DNA of 8,858 nucleotides from positions 1-8,858 of the forward strand of contig JAQSXQ010000138.1 in NCBI GenBank assembly GCA_029256565.1. The letters run 5' to 3'. The position numbers and the translations under genes were made by a program. The notes under the pieces are model-generated. The model was not told the origin of the DNA. It made no database searches and saw only the letters and a program-made list of their open reading frames with translations. Positions 1-6,049 of this stretch are shown here, piece after piece. Position 1 is the first letter of the stretch, and each line of letters begins with the position of its first letter. The stretch is from Mycobacterium sp. (lineage in GTDB: Bacteria; Actinomycetota; Actinomycetes; Mycobacteriales; Mycobacteriaceae).

Positions 1-1423
1 CGAAGCTTCGGTGACGGAATCTCGGTGCTCGGCTGGCCATCCGACTCCCCGCCTCCGGCGGGCTGGACCGGATCGACCGGAACCGTGCAGTACGTGTCGA
101 TCGTCAACGCTCGTGTGGTGAACGCACCGCAGACCGGAGCGGTCGTGATGGGAGCGTCCGACGTGACCGTCACGAACTTCACCGCCGTCGGCACGCTGGC
201 CGACGGGCTGCACTTCAACGCGAACCGCCGGGTCACGGTCGACGGGCTCGTCGCCCAGAACACCGGCGACGACGGTCTGGCCTTCGTGACCTACTACGAC
301 CCGACTCAGCCATGGACCTACGGCCCGGGGGACGGTCCGTTCAATCAACCCGGCCTCGGCGAATGGAGCAACGGGGGTTCGGTCGCCTCCCACATCACGG
401 TGACCGGTGGCTCCGCCAGCGGCGTCCGGGTGCAGGGCGGCTACGACATCACCATCAGCGACGTCACGGTGTCCGGCAAGGACTACGGCATTCAGCTCAA
501 CTCGGCCAAGGCGGTCGGCCCCGGGGACTGGACGAGTCTCGCGTCGCGCGACATCCACTTCTCGGACGTGACGATCAACGGCGCCCAGACCGGGATCGTA
601 GAACTCCATGTGGTGGGACTTCTCGGGCTCGTCGATCACCGACGTCGTCATCCGCGGTTCGAAGAACTGGTCGCTCGCCGTCGAGACCCCCGCGGTGACG
701 ACGAGCAGGTTCGCAGGCATCACGCTGCGCAACGTCTACGCCGAAAGCCTGGTCGCCAGCGGACCGACCGCAGGCGGCAACGGTGGCATCCTGCTGGCGT
801 CGCTGCACGACTCCGTGATCGACGGCGTACGACTCGTCGCCGACCATCCCAGTGACGTCATCGTCACCGGCGCGGGCGCGATCCGCGGCGCACTCGACGT
901 CGCCGACCTGCCGTCGGCGAATCTGACGATCGACGACCTGGTGCTCGAGGGTCCCGGACGGATCCTCATCCAGGACATCGCCGGGGTGTCGTTCGGGAAC
1001 GTGTCGTCCAGTGGCGCGGACGGCAGCGCCGTCGTGCTGTACCGGGTCAAGGACGCGTCCTTCGAGAACATCACGGCGCATCTGCCGGGACGCGGCACCG
1101 GGTCGGGCTACGGCGTGCAGATCCTGCAGGTCTACGACCTCGACATCGCGAACATCACCGTGACCATGGACGACCACGTCGGAACATCCTTCTGGGCAGT
1201 GGAACTCGGCGGCGGGAACCCGGATCAGGACGTCGCAGGCCAAGGCGTCCGCATCGAGAACGTCACGTATGTCAGCGGTCGCGACGACGTGGACTCCGAC
1301 ATCGTCGTCCAGGGTGGTCCCTACGGGCCCGTCGACTGGTACATCAATGCGCAGTGGCGCCACGAGGGCGAGGCCCTGCCGCAGTGGCGATCTGCGACGT
1401 ACGGCGACACCACCCCGCTCTGA
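1..1423 (+). pseudogene. Right-handed beta-helix (pectate-lyase-like) protein, 5'-truncated by window edge and frameshifted
   Basis: The reading frame is open from base 1 (R-S-F-G-D-G-I), so the start lies outside the window. It continues in frame 1 past position 600; the homologous protein then carries on in frame 2 (from about 602) to TGA at 1421-1423. The protein is a series of short hydrophobic and polar beta-strand coils rich in N, D, T and G, typical of right-handed parallel beta-helix enzymes of the pectate lyase/GH28-like fold. It is a paralogue of the intact gene at 7068-8648: R-S-F-G-D-G-I matches R-S-L-G-D-G-I, and both carry A-D-G-L-H-F-N (199-219 here) and T-G-D-D-G-L-A (262-282 here). 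It has more coils at the C-terminus than the paralogue. By analogy it would be exported and act on the surface polysaccharide; cleavage, epimerisation or binding cannot be told apart. Translation without a frame change would leave the native frame near 600 and end at 855. A sequencing error is an alternative to true inactivation. Confidence 0.8.
598..640 (+). other. Frameshift site in the first beta-helix gene
   Basis: Homology to the downstream paralogue runs in frame 1 through T-G-I (589-597) and resumes in frame 2 at W-W-D-F (611-622). Frame 2 has TAG at 599-601, so the change must occur after that point. One extra base, or two missing bases, explains it. For example, restoring CG after position 599 would read T-G-I-V-E-N-S-M-W-W-D-F, which flows naturally (inference). 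Confidence 0.7.
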
Positions 1424-1449
1424 AACCCTCTGGGAGCGGCGTAGAACCG

Positions 1450-2841
1450 CTACTTCCGAACGCCGGTCTCGTGATGCCCGCGCTCGGTGTTCACCCGCCA
1501 CGGGTCGACTTCGGCGCCGAAGTAGCGATCGACGCTGTGCATGGCGCTCAGCATCGCGTGGTCCTGATTGTCGTAGCGGTGCATGCCGTTTCGACCGATT
1601 GGGTGCAATGTCGGGTGGTGTTGCCGCAGGAAGTCCCGGATGCGGGAGACGTTCCGTTCGCGCGTGGGATCGTAGACGGGATAGGCGAACCGAGACCGGA
1701 CGATCATCAGGTGGTCGATCACCGGGTGGTCGAAGCCGAGCGCACGCAGGTCCTGCTCGACGATCGCGCCCAAGCCCGCGTCGCTCGCCACCCACGTGTC
1801 TTCGTCGGGCAGGGTGAAGTACTCGAGACCGAGGTAGCTGCCCTTCCAATCGTGCGGGGCGAGTGCACGCGACCAGTGCCCGTAGTTCTGGATCCGTCCC
1901 ACCCGGAACTCCTTGCCGGGGGTGTAGACCCAGTTGTAGGGCATGTCGTACTGCTGCCGCAACGCGACGGCCACCGTGATGACCGCGCGATGGCGCAGCG
2001 CCGCTGCGACGGCCCGAATGTGCCTGGGTGGTGCTGGATCCAACGCCTCGACCAGCAACCGCAGCGGCATGCTGGAGAACACCGCATCCCCGGACACCGT
2101 CTGGCCGTCGTGCAGCTCCAACGTCCACCCTCGGCCGTCGTACCGCACAGCGGATACCTGGGAGTCGAGGTTCGGGATGGTCCCGCCCTCGGCGAGTCTG
2201 GCCGCCGCCGCCTCCCACAGTTGACCGGGACCGAACCGGGGATAACGAAACACGTCCTGTTCCATAGGATCGTCGGCGCGAGGTTTGCGCCACGAGATCG
2301 GCTTGATGCGCTGGTTCGCCCAATCGCTCGCGATCTCCGCGGGATCGGCCAGCCAGGTCTTCCGCACGTAGCCGTCGAAGAACTTCGTGTACCAGTGCCT
2401 GCCGAACTCGTGGGTGCCCCACTCGCGGAAGCTGGCCGTGCCGGGAGTCGGCACGTCGTGCCAGAGCCGGGACCACAGCAGGCTGCCAGCGCCGCGCATT
2501 CCCTTCCCGATGCCCATCTGCGTCAACAGATCACGCCCCACGAGCGGGTACCGCACGAAGTGACCATCGACGAGCATGGCCGAGCGCCGGGGCACCGAGA
2601 TCCACTCGTCGGCAGGGAGCAGCGACTTCCAGAGGTCGAGGATCTCCTCGCTCTGGGTGAAGAACCGGTGACCTCCGGGATCGACCCGCCACTCGCCGTC
2701 GGTCGGCGTGCGGGCCAGACCGCCGACGTGGCTCGTCGCCTCGAAGATCCGCGGCGTGGCTCCCCGTTCGACCAGCTTCAGTGCAGCGGTGAGCCCGGCC
2801 GGGCCGGCGCCGATGATCAACGGGTTTCCGATCGACTCCAC
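1450..2841 (-). CDS. FAD-dependent oxidoreductase, UDP-galactopyranose-mutase-like / HemY-like
   Basis: Encodes 463 residues from a GTG start at 2841. The start is chosen because the FAD-binding strand follows directly: dinucleotide motif G-A-G-P-A-G at residues 11-16, acidic ribose-binding E34 and G-G-L-A-R at 40-44. Further family signatures are G-G-H-R-F-F (56-61), F-G-R-H-W-Y-T-K-F-F (146-155), D-W-A-N-Q-R-I-K (173-180) and a C-terminal N-G-M-H-R-Y-D-N-Q-D-H (from about 418). I recognise these from the flavoprotein group related to protoporphyrinogen oxidase and UDP-galactopyranose mutase that recurs in polysaccharide loci; its substrate is generally not established. It probably acts in the cytoplasm or at the inner membrane face on a nucleotide or lipid-linked sugar (inference). 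Only 5 bases separate its start from the stop of the UppS-like gene, so it is the last gene of a coupled operon. It converges on the beta-helix remnant, with 26 bases between the two stops. No truncation is visible. A true UDP-galactopyranose mutase is less likely, because its typical signature was not recognised. Confidence 0.88.
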   Translation of the reverse strand: MESIGNPLIIGAGPAGLTAALKLVERGATPRIFEATSHVGGLARTPTDGEWRVDPGGHRFFTQSEEILDLWKSLLPADEWISVPRRSAMLVDGHFVRYPLVGRDLLTQMGIGKGMRGAGSLLWSRLWHDVPTPGTASFREWGTHEFGRHWYTKFFDGYVRKTWLADPAEIASDWANQRIKPISWRKPRADDPMEQDVFRYPRFGPGQLWEAAAARLAEGGTIPNLDSQVSAVRYDGRGWTLELHDGQTVSGDAVFSSMPLRLLVEALDPAPPRHIRAVAAALRHRAVITVAVALRQQYDMPYNWVYTPGKEFRVGRIQNYGHWSRALAPHDWKGSYLGLEYFTLPDEDTWVASDAGLGAIVEQDLRALGFDHPVIDHLMIVRSRFAYPVYDPTRERNVSRIRDFLRQHHPTLHPIGRNGMHRYDNQDHAMLSAMHSVDRYFGAEVDPWRVNTERGHHETGVRK

Positions 2842-2846
2842 GGTTG

Positions 2847-3500
2847 CTACCGACCCCGAAGCCGGGGCAGGCGTCGGTAGTCGGCGACGATGTCGTCGAT
2901 GCGGCTGCCCGTAAGGTCGTTCAAGGGCGTCGTCAAGAAGATCAGCTGTGCGTACTGGCTCTGGAATGGCAGGAACCCGCTCAGCAGGGGCTCCGGGGTG
3001 GTTCGAATGACCAGGTCGATCTCGCCGATCTCGAACGCGGCGGAGATGTCGCACCCATCGCGCTCCGCCCGATGGTGAGCGGCACGCAGCTCGTCAGCTG
3101 CGTCATACGCGGCGAGCACGTTGATCCGGAACTCCTCGCCGGTCATCGTGGCTTCGAGATGATCTGCGGCCTCGACGTACTCGGCAGGCAGCGCCGTGCG
3201 GTCGCCGTGCAACCGCACGCTGCACGCGGATCCGTCGAAGTGCTCGGGGATCAACGTGGTGAGGAAGTGCAGCGACGCCGAGTACACCGCAGCGAGTTCG
3301 TCGTCGCGGCGGCCGAGATTCGCCCGGCTGAGGTTGTACACCGACACCGTCCGAACGTCGTTGCGCTGCAGGGCCAGGAGGATCTCGACGACCTTCTCCG
3401 CGCCGCGCAGATACGCCGCGGACAGCGAGGTCCCACGTGTCTGCGCCCACCGCCGGAGACCGTCGGGGATCACGCCTACGTGAGCGGGGTGAGCGGAGAT
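2847..3500 (-). CDS. Diverged cis-prenyltransferase (UppS-like), possibly non-catalytic
   Basis: About 217 residues, against roughly 240-260 usual for undecaprenyl diphosphate synthase. The N-terminus H-V-G-V-I-P-D-G-L-R-R-W-A matches the family signature H-x-A-I-I-P/M-D-G-N-x-R-W-A, keeping the catalytic Asp. L-V-I-R-T near the end and F-L-P-F-Q-S-Q-Y-A-Q-L match the C-terminal signature R-T-G-G-E-x-R-I-S-N-F-L-x-W-Q-x-A-Y-A-E. By eye against E. coli UppS, several active-site positions differ: N28 to L, R39 to L, H43 to Y, E73 to A, R200 to L, and metal ligand E213 to Q. D26, S71, N74 and R194 are kept. It may make or bind a polyprenyl carrier for the phosphotransferase encoded just upstream, whose stop lies 2 bases before this start; a pseudoenzyme is possible. 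The start is uncertain: a perfect GGAGGA sits 6 bases before an ATC codon at 3500, giving x-S-A-H-P-A-H-V-G-V-I. CTG at 3506 (overlapping the TGA stop) or GTG at 3473 are alternatives; GTG would cut into the conserved motif. Confidence 0.82.
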   Translation of the reverse strand: MSAHPAHVGVIPDGLRRWAQTRGTSLSAAYLRGAEKVVEILLALQRNDVRTVSVYNLSRANLGRRDDELAAVYSASLHFLTTLIPEHFDGSACSVRLHGDRTALPAEYVEAADHLEATMTGEEFRINVLAAYDAADELRAAHHRAERDGCDISAAFEIGEIDLVIRTTPEPLLSGFLPFQSQYAQLIFLTTPLNDLTGSRIDDIVADYRRLPRLRGR

Positions 3501-3502
3501 GC

Positions 3503-5044
3503 TCAGTCCTCCGCACTGCGAAGCACTGCCAGCACGGTGAGGATCAGGATCTTGAAGTCCAGGTTCAGCGACCAGTTCTCGATGTAGTAGTTGTCGAACT
3601 CGGCGCGGTCGGCGATCGACGTCTGCCCCCGGAGTCCGTGCACCTGAGCCCAACCGGTGATACCGGCCTTCACTCGGTGGCGATCGCCGTAGCGCCGCAC
3701 CTGCATCTCGAACAGCTCCACGTACTCGGGCCGTTCGGGACGCGGGCCGACGAGGCTCATGTCGCCGCGCACCACGTTGACCAGTTGCGGCAGTTCGTCC
3801 AGTGAGGTCTTGCGCATGATCTTGCCGATCCGCGTGCGCCTGTCGTCGCCTTCGACGCCACCGGGCGCGGCGCCGGCCGCCAACTCGAAGCCGGCCTTGG
3901 CCGGATCGAGGGGGCGCATGCTGCGGAACTTCAGGCAGCCGAAGACCTTGCCGTCACGGCCGATCCGGTCCTGGCTGAAGAAGATCGGCCCCGGCGAACT
4001 GAGCTTGACGAGCAGCGCCAGCCCGAGGAACACCGGTGAGATGAGGAGCAGGCCCAGCGCCGCAGCCGTCCGGTCGCACGCGTGCTTGACCGCGAACTGC
4101 CAACCCTTCGGGTCGACCCGGCAGAGGACCATCAGCGGTACGCCGCCGAGGTGCTCGACCCAGGCGCCACCGCTGACGGCGTCCATCACCCTCGGCACCA
4201 CCCGAACCCGCATGCCGAGGTTCTGCGCCTCGTGCGCGGTACGCGCGAGGCGCTCGTCGGACACCGTCGAGGGCGCCAGGATGAGTTCGGCGGCACCGGT
4301 TGCGCGAGCGGCGATCTCGAGGTTGTCGGTGGTGCCGAAATAGGGCACGTCGAACCCGTCCGCTTCGGTCGGCCGGGAATCGTCGAGCAGGCCGACGGGG
4401 TGCAGTCCGTAGTCGGGGACCTGACGCATCCGCGTGACGAGCTGGTGGGTGATCGGGCCCGAGCCGACGATCAGCGCGGGCGTGCCGAAGTGGTACTTCC
4501 GCCGCAGGTATCGCTGCGCCAGGGACCTGATGAGCCGCACGCCAGGGATGAGAACCGCTGCGCACAGCCAGATCCGCACCATCACGTCGCTTGGTCGGAC
4601 GTACTCGCCGATGACCTGCCCTGGCGAGAACGGTGGCACCAGCAGCAGCATGATCGTCAGGGTCGCCAGCGTGGAGACGGCCACGGACGTCTCGACCGGT
4701 TCGAAGTCGTCGAGGAAGCGGTGGTCGAGCCGTCGGCGGTACATCGAGCGCGTACCGAGGATGGCGATGACCACCGGCACGAAGATCCACGAATAGAGCG
4801 CGATGTTGCGATCGTGGACGGGGCCAGGGGTCAACCACTGCGCCAGCAACACGGCCCACACGGCCGCCCAGATGTCGAGCGTCACGGTGAGTGCCACGTA
4901 GCCGGACTCGGAGCGAAGGCGTTCGGCGAGGCCGTGCGGCGCAGGGGCGGCGTGGCCGGGCGGTGCCGGCACGGCGTTCGTCGGCCGCGCGGTGCGCTGC
5001 CGACTCGGCCGTGTACCGGCCTTCGCCTTCACGTCCATTTGCAT
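3503..5044 (-). CDS. Polyprenyl-phosphate hexose-1-phosphate transferase (EPS priming glycosyltransferase, WbaP/WcaJ type)
   Basis: Encodes 513 residues. Expected reaction: transfer of a hexose-1-phosphate from a UDP-sugar to undecaprenyl/decaprenyl phosphate at the cytoplasmic membrane, starting repeat-unit assembly. A basic, Pro/Ala-rich cytoplasmic tail (1-47) is followed by about four membrane segments (roughly 49-71, 82-97, 120-143, 152-172). Next comes a Rossmann-like soluble region beginning A-L-I-V-G-S-G, then a hydrophobic re-entrant helix leading into the C-terminal bacterial sugar transferase domain. That domain shows S-S-P-G-P-I-F-F-S-Q-D-R-I-G, K-F-R-S-M, the catalytic-dyad motif S-L-D-E-L-P-Q, D-M-S-L-V-G-P-R-P, V-K-A-G-I-T-G-W-A-Q-V and a final D-N-Y-Y-I-E-N-W-S-L-x-x-D. 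Length and domain order fit the family. The ATG at 5044 is preferred because GGGGG lies 9 bases before it; ATG at 5053 or 5038, or TTG at 5077, are possible. It is the first gene of the operon; the next gene starts at its stop codon. The sugar specificity cannot be read from sequence. Confidence 0.93.
   Translation of the reverse strand: MQMDVKAKAGTRPSRQRTARPTNAVPAPPGHAAPAPHGLAERLRSESGYVALTVTLDIWAAVWAVLLAQWLTPGPVHDRNIALYSWIFVPVVIAILGTRSMYRRRLDHRFLDDFEPVETSVAVSTLATLTIMLLLVPPFSPGQVIGEYVRPSDVMVRIWLCAAVLIPGVRLIRSLAQRYLRRKYHFGTPALIVGSGPITHQLVTRMRQVPDYGLHPVGLLDDSRPTEADGFDVPYFGTTDNLEIAARATGAAELILAPSTVSDERLARTAHEAQNLGMRVRVVPRVMDAVSGGAWVEHLGGVPLMVLCRVDPKGWQFAVKHACDRTAAALGLLLISPVFLGLALLVKLSSPGPIFFSQDRIGRDGKVFGCLKFRSMRPLDPAKAGFELAAGAAPGGVEGDDRRTRIGKIMRKTSLDELPQLVNVVRGDMSLVGPRPERPEYVELFEMQVRRYGDRHRVKAGITGWAQVHGLRGQTSIADRAEFDNYYIENWSLNLDFKILILTVLAVLRSAED
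3507..3512 (-). promoter_or_regulatory. Shine-Dalgarno for the UppS-like gene
   Basis: On the minus strand GGAGGA lies inside the last codons of the phosphotransferase gene. The first codon at normal spacing (6 bases) is ATC at 3500-3498. No ATG, GTG or TTG occurs at a usable distance. It supports translational coupling with the upstream gene and points to ATC, or a mutated ATG, as the start. Confidence 0.55.
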
Positions 5045-5076
5045 CCAGTACATCCCCCGCCGGCTTCGAATAACCA

Positions 5077-5126
5077 ACCTTAGGGGTGCCGAGCCGACTC
5101 CGCAGAGTAATTAGCGGCTGTGTCAA
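5077..5126 (-). promoter_or_regulatory. Candidate promoter region of the EPS operon
   Basis: The operon must start between the GAF terminator (ending 5146) and 5044. On the minus strand there is a consensus -35 hexamer TTGACA (5126-5121), but no TAnnnT sits 16-18 bases downstream. A TAAGGT (5082-5077, fits TAnnnT) lies about 33 bases before the chosen ATG, without a good -35 box. Neither is a complete promoter; this marks the likely region only. Confidence 0.25.
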
Positions 5127-5145
5127 GAAATTTGTTCAGCATCGT

Positions 5146-5183
5146 AAAAAACGACCGCCGTCCGGAGTAGCTGGACGGCAGTC
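5146..5183 (-). terminator. Intrinsic terminator after the GAF gene
   Basis: Arms 5157-5163 (GCCGTCC) and 5173-5179 (GGACGGC) pair perfectly around a 9-base loop. The stem extends by three more pairs (5153-5155 with 5181-5183) beyond one C/A mismatch. On the minus strand the hairpin is followed by six T (5151-5146). It begins 2 bases beyond the GAF stop codon (5187-5185) and would keep GAF transcripts from running into the EPS operon, which reads in the same direction. Confidence 0.82.
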
Positions 5184-5184
5184 C

Positions 5185-5925
5185 TCAGCGGCTCGAGCCG
5201 GACGCGGCGCCGAAGATCCGTTCGGTCGCCAGCGCAGCGAGGTCACTGAGCACCTGGACGTGTCCAGTGCCCCACAAGCGTGGCTTGGTGTCGAATACGC
5301 ACAGCGTGCCAATGGCATTCCCATCGCCATCGATGAGCGGTATGCCGAGGTAGGCCACCAGGGTGCCATCGCGCACCGCTGGGTGGTTCTTGAACACCGG
5401 GTCTGCCCGCGCGTCCTCGAGGATCAGGGGCGCGCGGTTTGCCACGGCGTACTGGCACATCGATCGGTTGAGCGGCGTCTGCCTTTCCTGCGGAGACGTG
5501 ATCTCCATGCCCGCCGCGCTCTTGAAGAACTGACGATCGGAATCGACCAGCGACACCAGGGCGAACGGTGCGTCGAGTGCATCGGCCGCGGCGCGGGTGA
5601 TCCGGTCGTAGATCTCCTCCGGCGGCGAATCGAGCAGTCCGGTGGCATACAGGGCGCGCAGCCGACTCGGGTCGGTTATCGAGGCGGTTACGCTCGGCAT
5701 GGCCGATTCGGCAAAGACGCCGGCGGCGGAGAGGTGAGTCAGCAAATCGTCGATGACGGGGCTGTCGACCCGCCTCTGGTCGGCGATCATGCGCGATGCC
5801 ACCGCGCGGACGACGTACTGATCGACGTCCTCGCCGGCCTCGGCAGCGCGCTCGGCGAGCAGCCCGTTGAGCCAATCGTCGAATGCCTCGAGCCCGCTGG
5901 TCACTCGCTCACGGTAACCGAACAT
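5185..5925 (-). CDS. GAF-domain protein with ribbon-helix-helix-like N-terminus
   Basis: 246 residues, soluble, with no signal peptide. Residues about 86-238 form a GAF domain of the type common in actinobacteria: G-L-L-D-S-P-P-E-E (96-104), V-S-L-V-D-S-D-R-Q-F-F-K-S (124-136), a cysteine at 157 in S-M-C-Q-Y-A, I-L-E-D-A-R-A-D-P, Y-L-G-I-P-L and I-G-T-L-C-V-F-D. GAF domains bind small molecules or sense redox or light; no ligand can be named here. No kinase, HAMP, GGDEF or ANTAR output domain follows. Residues about 15-52 look like two amphipathic helices joined by G-E-D-V-D, resembling helix A and B of ribbon-helix-helix regulators, but this is weak. The ATG at 5925 has no clear Shine-Dalgarno, so the mRNA may be leaderless; GTG at codon 8 is an alternative. 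It is divergent from the glycosyltransferase gene and upstream of the EPS operon, separated from the latter by a terminator. A regulatory role for the locus is inference. Confidence 0.88.
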   Translation of the reverse strand: MFGYRERVTSGLEAFDDWLNGLLAERAAEAGEDVDQYVVRAVASRMIADQRRVDSPVIDDLLTHLSAAGVFAESAMPSVTASITDPSRLRALYATGLLDSPPEEIYDRITRAAADALDAPFALVSLVDSDRQFFKSAAGMEITSPQERQTPLNRSMCQYAVANRAPLILEDARADPVFKNHPAVRDGTLVAYLGIPLIDGDGNAIGTLCVFDTKPRLWGTGHVQVLSDLAALATERIFGAASGSSR

Positions 5926-5933
5926 CGGTGATC

Positions 5934-5958
5934 TGGTGTACTGCTAAGCACTTCACCA
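5934..5958. promoter_or_regulatory. 25-bp imperfect palindrome between divergent genes, candidate operator
   Basis: Arms 5934-5944 (TGGTGTACTGC) and 5948-5958 (GCACTTCACCA) pair at 9 of 11 positions around TAA. The site is 8 bases upstream of the GAF start codon and about 90 bases upstream of the glycosyltransferase start. Position and symmetry suit a dimeric regulator. There is no direct evidence of binding; chance is possible. Confidence 0.35.
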
Positions 5959-6039
5959 TCTCGGCGTGACCAGGCGGATGGTATGGATGCAGCCGAACTA
6001 ATCGACAGCACCGTAACCTGGGACCGTCCGATCGAGATC

Positions 6040-6045
6040 AGGAGG
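6040..6045 (+). promoter_or_regulatory. Shine-Dalgarno of the glycosyltransferase gene
   Basis: AGGAGG ends 4 bases before GTG at 6050 and 2 bases before an out-of-frame ATG at 6048. The GTG frame carries the recognisable glycosyltransferase N-terminus, so it is the real start despite the slightly short spacing. Confidence 0.6.
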
Positions 6046-6049
6046 CGAT

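Noticed and set aside
1435..1451. Inverted repeat AGCGG/CCGCT between the convergent stops near 1423 and 1450 as a terminator
   Set aside because: Only five pairs and no T tract on either strand; too weak to annotate.
575..2476. Long minus-strand open frame of 633 codons
   Set aside because: Arg-rich shadow overlapping the beta-helix gene and the flavoprotein gene in a wrong frame; no domain motif.
1354..2880. Long plus-strand open frame antisense to the flavoprotein gene
   Set aside because: Complementary shadow of a clear FAD-binding gene; its Val/Arg/Pro/His-rich composition and lack of motifs indicate it is not coding.
4082..5083. Plus-strand open frame antisense to the phosphotransferase gene
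   Set aside because: Shadow of a strongly recognisable family; no domain or plausible start context.
5086..5931. Plus-strand open frame antisense to the GAF gene
   Set aside because: It would read through the terminator hairpin and antisense to a conserved GAF domain; no motif seen.
6014..6019. TAACCT as a -10 box for the glycosyltransferase gene
   Set aside because: Fits TAnnnT, but no -35-like hexamer lies at 16-18 bases and such matches are common by chance.
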